From Bacteroidales bacterium (GTDB lineage: Bacteria; Bacteroidota; Bacteroidia; Bacteroidales; Muribaculaceae): a stretch of DNA of 10,235 nucleotides. Below are positions 5,123 through 10,235 of the stretch, piece after piece. The translations under genes and the position numbers were made by a program. The stretch lies in contig CAAEIL010000279.1 in the NCBI GenBank assembly GCA_900755985.1, positions 1 to 10,235 on the forward strand, in the 5' to 3' direction. Each line of letters starts with the position of its first letter. Position 1 is the stretch's first letter. Under the pieces are notes generated by a model. The model saw nothing but the letters and a program-made list of their open reading frames with translations, was not told the DNA's origin and did no database searches.

Positions 5123-7184
5123 GGTCTGTGTCGATGTCTGAGTCGATAAGTTTGTTGACGCCTCGCTTCTGACGGCCCCACTGCAGATTCCATGCTACCG
5201 AGACAAAAGGCATCCGCATATTGATGCGCATGTGCTGTTCGTTGCGGTTCCACTTACTGAGTTGCCGCGACCCCTGATCGTATTTGCCTAAAGGCATAAT
5301 CATGCCGGCGCCGAACTGCCAGTCTTTCCAGGTGTAATTAAGCGTGATGATGTTAATATCTTCGCCCCAAGAGATTTCTTCGCCCCAAAGATCGCGCTGT
5401 GCATATTGATATATGGCGGTGAGCATAAAGCCCCAGTGCGAAAGCTGTAATGTTGCATCGCCGCTCCATCCGTTATGATTGATGGCATAAGCTGTACCTT
5501 TCATGCGCTCCATGCGGTATTGCAATGAGCCGCTCAATGACAGCCATTGCGGGATAACTTCAATCTGCGGCGAAATAAAGAAGGACAGATTTTTCAGGCC
5601 GCGGCTGTTTTCGTAGCTTGTTATCAGCCGGTCTTGGTCCCAATAGAGCAAGGATGTAATGGCGTTGGGCGAGGTAAAAGCACGAATACCGAACGTGCCG
5701 CTTACTCTCGGCAGATTGAAGCCATAGCGGAATGTGAGCATATAAGAGTTTGACGTCTTGAGATTCTGATTTCCCACCCTCCACTGAAAACCGTCGAGCT
5801 GCTGCGGCACTACATTGGTCTCGGCCAACGACGGTGTGGACTGCCACGATGTGAAGTTAAGCCGGAAATTATGATTCTGATTCGGCGAATACGTGATTGT
5901 GGCCTGAGGTCTGGCATTCCACGAATGTGTACCACGACCGGATTCCCTGAAAAGGAAATCGGTGTATTGTGCGCCGAGACCCGCAGTTGCTGTCCATTTG
6001 CCGAAACGTCTGAAATATTCGGCAAAGAAACAAACCTTGTCCTGACGCTGATGAAACACTTCACCTGCAAGATTCTCATACGTCGAGCGGTTGCGGTTTG
6101 CTGTATATGACACTCCGGCTGTCAGGCGCGAGCTATTCCAGTTTTTTATATAATCTGCCTCGATGCCATATGCCTGATTGCGGTCTTTGATTTTGGTATG
6201 GATATCTGTGAGATAACCCGCTACCGAAGGCTGTTGTTCCATATAGTCAGAAAATGTGTTGCCGAAATAGAACTTTGAACTGAGATTGACCACAAGCATC
6301 TGCCGATGAGCAAAGTTTTGCTGCAGATAAAACGACAGAGTCGGCTGATTGCAATCATCACCCGATATGTCACTCAACAAGATGTCTTCGCTGCCATCGC
6401 TCAGGGACAGCAATCCGTAATACCGAGACTTGTTGGATATATTGTTCCACATTGAAAATTCAGCGACAAATACCGTGGTATCCGGTTTGACATAATTATA
6501 CGAGGCCCACAGATTGTTTTGAGTATTGTCTAAATATCCGTTCAGAGGAGTTTCCGTGCGGGTCAGACTATTTCCATCGGGATAAGTGAACGTCTCGGAA
6601 TAATCGCGGTGCGTCTTGATTTTGTTTGTCAGCTTGAAGTGATTGCCAATCTCGAACTGCGACCTGCCGAAATTCAGTTTGACATTGGCCATATATTTTC
6701 CAAAAGCGGCATTAAGCGCGGGCATTGCCGATGTCTGGAGTGAACCTCCCAAAGTGGGATTTGCGACGATGAAATTCAATACGTAGTTGGCCCCGCCATA
6801 TCGTAGACCGGGATTGTCAATCCATTCGACACGTTTGACAGTTTCGGGCAACAAAGCACGCACATTGTCTATGGTTGCCTCGCGTCCGTTGATACGCAGC
6901 TGCACGCTTTGTCCGGATGCGGTGATGCTGCCAAGAGCATCACTGACGGTCAGCGAGGGTATCATCAGGTTGGTGAGCAATTGCATGCCGTTTTTCGAAT
7001 TTTGGACAGCACTTTTCGAAGGATGATAAATATCCATATCCACCTTACGTATAACCTTGGGAGCCTCGATAACAATTTCCTGAAGTTCGTTAACTGAAAG
7101 GGTATCAGTGGTCTCAGTCTGAGCATTAGCAGCGGTGGCAATGCCCAAAGCGAATAATACAAATGTTATAAATTTGAAATTCAT
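5100..7184 (-). CDS. TonB-receptor-like outer membrane beta-barrel protein
   Basis: This 694-residue protein has a clear signal peptide (MNFKFITFVLFALGIATAANA, probable cleavage after Ala21). Next comes a TonB-box-like segment (LQEIVIEAP, 34-42) and a plug-like domain (about 43-145) including VQLRINGREA and VKRVEWIDNPGLRYGG. The rest (about 150-665) alternates short aromatic-rich strands with loops, as in the Bacteroidetes OMP_b-brl_3 proteins. The tail after the last strand (GRQKRGVNKLIDSDIDTD) resembles the usual end of this family. It lacks the N-terminal carboxypeptidase-like domain of full SusC proteins, and no SusD partner is adjacent, so a polysaccharide utilisation role is not supported. 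The substrate is unknown. An ECF-like promoter lies just upstream, linking it to the nearby sigma operon. The ATG is preceded by an A-rich leader without a Shine-Dalgarno site. Confidence 0.87.
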   Translation of the reverse strand: MNFKFITFVLFALGIATAANAQTETTDTLSVNELQEIVIEAPKVIRKVDMDIYHPSKSAVQNSKNGMQLLTNLMIPSLTVSDALGSITASGQSVQLRINGREATIDNVRALLPETVKRVEWIDNPGLRYGGANYVLNFIVANPTLGGSLQTSAMPALNAAFGKYMANVKLNFGRSQFEIGNHFKLTNKIKTHRDYSETFTYPDGNSLTRTETPLNGYLDNTQNNLWASYNYVKPDTTVFVAEFSMWNNISNKSRYYGLLSLSDGSEDILLSDISGDDCNQPTLSFYLQQNFAHRQMLVVNLSSKFYFGNTFSDYMEQQPSVAGYLTDIHTKIKDRNQAYGIEADYIKNWNSSRLTAGVSYTANRNRSTYENLAGEVFHQRQDKVCFFAEYFRRFGKWTATAGLGAQYTDFLFRESGRGTHSWNARPQATITYSPNQNHNFRLNFTSWQSTPSLAETNVVPQQLDGFQWRVGNQNLKTSNSYMLTFRYGFNLPRVSGTFGIRAFTSPNAITSLLYWDQDRLITSYENSRGLKNLSFFISPQIEVIPQWLSLSGSLQYRMERMKGTAYAINHNGWSGDATLQLSHWGFMLTAIYQYAQRDLWGEEISWGEDINIITLNYTWKDWQFGAGMIMPLGKYDQGSRQLSKWNRNEQHMRINMRMPFVSVAWNLQWGRQKRGVNKLIDSDIDTDRSKAGGR

Positions 7185-7205
7185 TTTTATGATTTTTTTA
7201 TAACA

Positions 7206-7233
7206 TAGACGCAGAAAGTGAATTTTTGTTACA
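7206..7233 (-). promoter_or_regulatory. Candidate ECF-sigma promoter for the outer membrane protein gene
   Basis: On the minus strand TGTAAC (plus 7228-7233) precedes TGCGTCTA (plus 7206-7213) by 14 bases. This fits the AAC-type -35 and CGTC-type -10 elements of ECF promoters. It places transcription start near 7199, about 15 bases before the ATG at 7184. The match to the site in front of the sigma operon is exact over the 8-base -10 element and five of six bases at -35. Confidence 0.6.
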
Positions 7234-7337
7234 CAGTCCCAAGAGAAGAGTCCACAAAAAAAATCGTTTTTGCTACACTATCAAAAAATTTGCAATAGAC
7301 TTTTTCGGAAGGGACTCCGTGTCTCATGATTTTTGTT

Positions 7338-7345
7338 TACTTTTG
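7338..7345 (+). promoter_or_regulatory. Candidate -7 element of the yjbQ promoter
   Basis: TACTTTTG followed by CA matches the Bacteroidetes TAnnTTTG element. No good TTTG -33 element lies 19-21 bases upstream. Transcription would begin near 7352, right at the ATG of yjbQ (7353), so the mRNA may have almost no leader. The rest of 7234-7337 is A/T-rich, with a loose inverted repeat (AGTCCC 7235-7240, GGGACT 7311-7316). Confidence 0.4.
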
Positions 7346-7352
7346 CAGTGAT

Positions 7353-7766
7353 ATGTGGATACAGACTGAAATAACACTTGCGCCCCGGTGCAATGGCTTT
7401 CATCTTGTGACGGGCGAGATTGTTCGACAACTGCCGGCTTTGCCTACAGTTGGATTGCTCAACCTTTTCATCAAACATACTTCGGCCGCCCTGACGATAA
7501 ACGAGAACGCGGACCCCGATGTGCGCACCGATATGAAAAGTATCTTTGACCGCCTGATCAAGGAGCGCGAGCCGTATTACCGACACACCATGGAGGGCGA
7601 TGACGATATGCCGGCGCATGCCAAGGCATCTCTGACCGGACCGTCTCTGACCATTCCCATAAGCAACGGGCACCTTAATCTCGGCACCTGGCAGGGAATA
7701 TATCTCTGCGAGTTCCGCGACTATGGAGGTCCGCGAAAAATTGTCGCCACTATATTCGGCGAATGA
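7353..7766 (+). CDS. yjbQ: YjbQ/UPF0047 family protein
   Basis: At 137 residues from ATG 7353 it matches E. coli YjbQ (138) almost end to end: MWIQTEITLAPRCNGFHLVT at the N-terminus, the KHTSAALTINENADPDV signature (41-57), EGDDDMPAHAK (81-91) and GTWQGIYLCE (111-120). The conserved His42 and His78 and nearby acidic residues form the family's presumed active site. E. coli YjbQ has weak thiamin phosphate synthase activity, but the physiological role is unsettled. I prefer 7353 to the ATG at 7326, because family members begin at MW and the best promoter element overlaps the longer version. It is cotranscribed with the MmcQ/YjbR gene 6 bases downstream. Confidence 0.93.
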   Translation: MWIQTEITLAPRCNGFHLVTGEIVRQLPALPTVGLLNLFIKHTSAALTINENADPDVRTDMKSIFDRLIKEREPYYRHTMEGDDDMPAHAKASLTGPSLTIPISNGHLNLGTWQGIYLCEFRDYGGPRKIVATIFGE

Positions 7767-7772
7767 CAAGAC

Positions 7773-8165
7773 ATGAATATCGAGGATTTGCGCCAATACA
7801 TACTGACTCTCCCCAACGTGGAAGAAGTCGAGCAGTTTCCCGACGTCCTGGTATATAAGATAGCCGGCAAGTGGTTTGCCTGCTATATGCTTGAGCGTTC
7901 GGGATTTATCGCTGTTAAATGCAATCCGGAACGGGCCATCTTACTCCGCGACAAGTATGACTCGGTGACCCCGGCGTGGCACTTCAACAAGAGACACTGG
8001 AACGACCTGCAGTTCGATTCTTTGCCGGCCGATATAGTTAAGCGCGAGATCCGCCACTCTTTTCTCACAGTCATCCGCAAGAACGTGTCTCCCAAATCTT
8101 TACGATTGGAGTTACTGAATATGGCCGAAAGCTGCGGCATCAAGGATGCCAACCTTCCTCAATAA
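7773..8165 (+). CDS. MmcQ/YjbR family protein
   Basis: This is a 130-residue cytosolic protein with the family's features: N-terminal LRQYILTLPNVEE, a CyaY-like central sheet with KWFACYML (33-40) and FIAVKCNPERA (45-55), then TPAWHFNKRHWNDL (66-79) and LPADIVKREIRHSFLTV (84-100). The family has a double-wing-like fold proposed to bind DNA; no biochemical role is established. It follows yjbQ by 6 bases and is probably translated from the same mRNA. Its end is only 12 bases from the end of the convergent flavin reductase gene, with just a 5-base dyad (TAAGC/GCTTA, 8163-8177) between them. Confidence 0.9.
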   Translation: MNIEDLRQYILTLPNVEEVEQFPDVLVYKIAGKWFACYMLERSGFIAVKCNPERAILLRDKYDSVTPAWHFNKRHWNDLQFDSLPADIVKREIRHSFLTVIRKNVSPKSLRLELLNMAESCGIKDANLPQ

Positions 8166-8177
8166 GCGCTTGGCTTA

Positions 8178-8747
8178 CTACTTCTTGAGAGCGTTGCCGT
8201 CGTGGAAAGCATTGCCGATGCGTTCGCCAAGGGCAATGTAGCCATTGTGTATCGGGTCGAACGTTATCAGATTCATCTTTGCAACGTCAGGTTTGCCGTC
8301 AGAGGCAAGGTATCTTTCATCACAAATGATGTTCAGAATCTCGGCCACAAGATAGAATCCGGTTTCAGACTCCTGAATTTTTTCTTTGATGCGACATTCC
8401 ATGGTCATGGGGAAGCAGTCGAAAAGCGGAGCATCAACGATTCCGGCCTTGGTCGACTTCCAGCCGGCCGTCTTAATTTTGTCATGATGCTGTCGGCCAC
8501 TGACAATACCGACATAATCGGCGGCTACCATAGTTTCGGTCGTAGCAAAAGCTAATGTAAACTCACCCAGACGGTTAAGATTTGCGGTTGTCTGATGCGA
8601 ACCCATCGAAATCATTATCTCGTTATAGTCCCACTGGCCGCCCCAGGCTGCATTCATGGCGTTGGGAGTACCGTCTTCGTCGTATGTTCCGATAATCATT
8701 ACCGGCTGAGGGAGAAACCAGGCTCCCGGTTTGAAATTCTTTGTCAT
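8178..8747 (-). CDS. Flavin reductase-family (FMN-binding split-barrel) protein
   Basis: This 189-residue protein of the flavin reductase-like/DIM6-NTAB group binds FMN in the cytosol. The conserved N-terminal part is visible: PQPVMIIGTYDEDGTPNAMN (13-32), then AAWGGQWDYNEIMISMG (33-49) and the HQTTANLNRLGEFTLAFA segment (51-68). The later VGIVSGRQHHDKIKTAGW (79-96) is also typical. Members either reduce free flavin with NAD(P)H or simply carry FMN in electron transfer; the sequence does not decide between these. It is the last gene of a minus-strand operon, 6 bases after the glycosylase gene. A nearby FAD-dependent dehydrogenase is consistent with a flavin theme, but no shared pathway is shown. 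Confidence 0.88.
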   Translation of the reverse strand: MTKNFKPGAWFLPQPVMIIGTYDEDGTPNAMNAAWGGQWDYNEIMISMGSHQTTANLNRLGEFTLAFATTETMVAADYVGIVSGRQHHDKIKTAGWKSTKAGIVDAPLFDCFPMTMECRIKEKIQESETGFYLVAEILNIICDERYLASDGKPDVAKMNLITFDPIHNGYIALGERIGNAFHDGNALKK

Positions 8748-8753
8748 CTGTTA

Positions 8754-9317
8754 TCAAAGTTTTGTTAATATACTCGCCCATAAAGGTTTGTGTTTCAACA
8801 CTTCATTATATATCGGACAGTCAGGATCATGAGCTCCGGGCAAAACACCTATACTCATGAGAAATTCGCTGACAATCTCACCTCCGATAAAACAGAAATG
8901 ATTCTTAAACAGTTTTACCCACTGCTCTTTTGTTAGCGGATGATGGGCTGTGAGCCACGATCCGAAAGACCCGTATTGTCGCTGAATTTCGAGTATCGCC
9001 TTTGCATTTTCGATGGCGGCGTTAATCTTCAGGCGGTTGCGTATGATTCCGGTGTCGGCAATAAGTCTGGCACGGTCTTCGTCGGTAAACGCTGCGACTT
9101 TGACGATAACAAAATTGCAGTAGGCCCGGCGGAAATTATCCTGCTTTCGGAGAATAGTCTCCCAGCTGAGACCGGCCTGGTTGATTTCGAGCAAGAGTCG
9201 CCCGAACAACTCATTGTCATCATCCAACGGGAAGCCATAGTGACAATCATGATAGTCGGCATGGAGCCGTCGCTTGCCCTCGTCTTTTATTGTCGCAACG
9301 TATTTGCAGTAACTCAT
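8754..9317 (-). CDS. tag: DNA-3-methyladenine glycosylase I
   Basis: The product removes 3-methyladenine from alkylated DNA, the first step of base excision repair. At 187 residues from ATG 9317 it is the usual Tag length and aligns throughout: MSYCKY start, YHD (22-24), INQAGLSWETIL (45-56) and GIIRNRLKINA (90-100). The zinc ligands appear to be Cys4, His23, His163 and Cys167, the last two keeping the His-x3-Cys spacing of E. coli. Glu44 matches the base-recognising glutamate and Trp52 the conserved tryptophan. The open frame continues upstream to 9470, but that part reads backwards into the preceding gene and is low-complexity Pro/Ser/Ala, so I reject it. The gene lies 13 bases after the dehydrogenase gene and 6 before the flavin reductase gene. 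Confidence 0.92.
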   Translation of the reverse strand: MSYCKYVATIKDEGKRRLHADYHDCHYGFPLDDDNELFGRLLLEINQAGLSWETILRKQDNFRRAYCNFVIVKVAAFTDEDRARLIADTGIIRNRLKINAAIENAKAILEIQRQYGSFGSWLTAHHPLTKEQWVKLFKNHFCFIGGEIVSEFLMSIGVLPGAHDPDCPIYNEVLKHKPLWASILTKL

Positions 9318-9330
9318 ATAAAGGGAATGG

Positions 9331-10235
9331 TCAGGGGTGGACAAAGGCGGCGACGGAGGTGGCGGTGCGGTCACCGTCGAGGGCGGCGGAAACGATGCCG
9401 CCGGCATAGCCGGCGCCTTCGCCGCAGGGGAAGAGCCCTCGCACCGACGAGTGCATGAGTGTTTCGGCATCGCGCGTTATTCGCACCGGTGACGAGGTGC
9501 GCGTTTCGTCGCCGATGAGCATGGCGCGGTTGGTCAAAAAGCCACGGGCGCGACGTCCAAACTCGACAAAACCCTTACGTAGGCGGTTGGAGACTTCGCT
9601 CGGCAGTAGCTTGTCGATGCGTGCGCTGTGGACACCCGGGGCATAGGATGTCGGAGGCAGCGAAGTGCTGGGGTGTCCGTTTACAAAATCTTCCATACAC
9701 TGTGCCGGAGCGTTCTGGCTGCCGTCGCCATCGTCGAAGAAGCGCTGTTCGATGTTCTGCTGATAGTGCATCATGCGCAGCGGGTCATCGCCGGGAACGT
9801 CTTCGGGAAGAATTTCGACAACCATGCCCGAGTTGGCCCAGCGTGTTCCACGGTTTGCGGGCGACATGCCGTTGACGACCATCTGACCGGGAGCCCTCGC
9901 TGCCGGAATGATAAACCCGCCCGGACACATACAGAAGGAGTAGACGGCCCGGCCGTCGATGCGTGTCAGCATGGAGTACTCGGCGGGCGGCAACCATTTG
10001 CCGCGTCCCTGTGGCGAATGATACTGAATACGGTCGATAAGCTCCTGAGGATGCTCGAGACGGACTCCAACGGCTATTCCTTTGGCTTCGAGCTGTATAC
10101 CATCGTGTGCAAGACTGTGGTAGACATCGCGTGCCGAGTGGCCGGTAGCCAAGATAACCGGTCCTGATATACTCTGTCCCTGCGCGGTGACTATGCCGTG
10201 GACGCAGCGGCTTCCATCGGCTGCGGTGTCAATTA
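9331..10235 (-). CDS. FAD-dependent dehydrogenase, COG2509 type (5' partial)
   Basis: The frame is open to the window end; the TTG at 10152 is an internal leucine codon. About 300 C-terminal residues are visible. They carry the group's landmarks in order: the ILATGHSARD dinucleotide-fold segment, GIAVGVRLEHPQELID, AVYSFCMCPGGFIIPAA, MVVNGMSPANRGTRWANSG, GDETRTSSPVRITRD, and the C-terminal FAD-binding GLFPCGEGAGYAGGIVSAALDG. Bacterial members of this group are soluble flavoproteins of unknown substrate, annotated as NAD(P)/FAD-dependent oxidoreductases. The CMCPGG cysteines are conserved in the group and may be redox active. The N-terminal nucleotide-binding domain lies outside the window. It is upstream of tag by 13 bases and probably the first visible gene of that operon. 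Confidence 0.92.
   Translation of the reverse strand, partial: IDTAADGSRCVHGIVTAQGQSISGPVILATGHSARDVYHSLAHDGIQLEAKGIAVGVRLEHPQELIDRIQYHSPQGRGKWLPPAEYSMLTRIDGRAVYSFCMCPGGFIIPAARAPGQMVVNGMSPANRGTRWANSGMVVEILPEDVPGDDPLRMMHYQQNIEQRFFDDGDGSQNAPAQCMEDFVNGHPSTSLPPTSYAPGVHSARIDKLLPSEVSNRLRKGFVEFGRRARGFLTNRAMLIGDETRTSSPVRITRDAETLMHSSVRGLFPCGEGAGYAGGIVSAALDGDRTATSVAAFVHP

Noticed and set aside
7326..7352. Upstream ATG at 7326 for yjbQ
   Set aside because: It adds nine residues (MIFVYFCSD) absent from the family, and the best promoter element lies inside this stretch.
8157..8190. Dyads between the yjbR-type gene and the flavin reductase gene as a terminator
   Set aside because: The stems are only 5 bases (TAAGC/GCTTA and CTCAA/TTGAG), without a T-run, so a terminator is not supported.
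8940..9458. Plus-strand open frame opposite tag and the end of the dehydrogenase gene
   Set aside because: Its Arg-rich low-complexity C-terminus is typical of an antisense shadow, and both minus-strand genes match well-known families.
9318..9470. N-terminal extension of the tag gene from 9470
   Set aside because: The extension overlaps the end of the dehydrogenase gene on the same strand in another frame and is Pro/Ser/Ala-rich. Tag proteins start at the MxxC motif found at 9317.
9628..10167. 179-residue plus-strand open frame opposite the dehydrogenase gene
   Set aside because: No domain or start signal is seen; the minus-strand frame has clear conserved FAD-binding motifs along its whole length.

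Overview
The window looks like chromosome from a Bacteroidales bacterium, perhaps close to Muribaculaceae or Porphyromonadaceae. The evidence is family content (a DNA-binding/LysM-type envelope protein, a TonB-receptor-like outer membrane barrel, a HEAT-like Bacteroidales family), G+C that appears near 50%, few Shine-Dalgarno sites, and several TAnnTTTG-type -7 promoter elements. The genus assignment is inference. All genes look intact except the two cut by the window ends. I see no tRNA, rRNA, CRISPR array, insertion sequence or phage gene.

Layout. (1) 1-809 (+): 3' part of a gene with a long Pro-Glu rod, one membrane span and a LysM-like C-terminus, probably the tail of an HU-type DNA-binding protein. 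It converges on the next gene across a strong bidirectional terminator (867-911). (2) 928-1858: a cupin gene (-) and an HxlR-type regulator (+) diverge from a short region that carries a nested dyad operator candidate centred on 1452. (3) 1925-2467 (+): beta-class carbonic anhydrase. (4) 2660-5001 (+): a probable four-gene operon encoding an ECF sigma factor, a four-span membrane protein in the usual anti-sigma position, a CPBP intramembrane protease with intact motifs, and a HEAT-like protein. (5) 5100-7184 (-): a 694-residue TonB-receptor-like outer membrane protein. (6) 7353-8165 (+): yjbQ (UPF0047) and an MmcQ/YjbR-family gene, 6 bp apart. (7) 8178-10235 (-): an operon of a COG2509-type FAD-dependent dehydrogenase (5' end outside the window), DNA-3-methyladenine glycosylase I, and a flavin reductase-family protein.

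How the parts may work together. The most interesting set is regions 4 and 5. The sigma operon and the outer membrane protein gene each have an ECF-like promoter candidate with the same 8-base element (TGCGTCTA), preceded 14-15 bases upstream by TGTAGC or TGTAAC. I found this pairing nowhere else in the window. This suggests an autoregulated envelope-response unit: a membrane protein holds the sigma factor, the CPBP protease may act on that membrane protein, and the sigma factor drives its own operon and the barrel gene. The shared motif and gene order are visible in the sequence; the regulatory circuit is inference.
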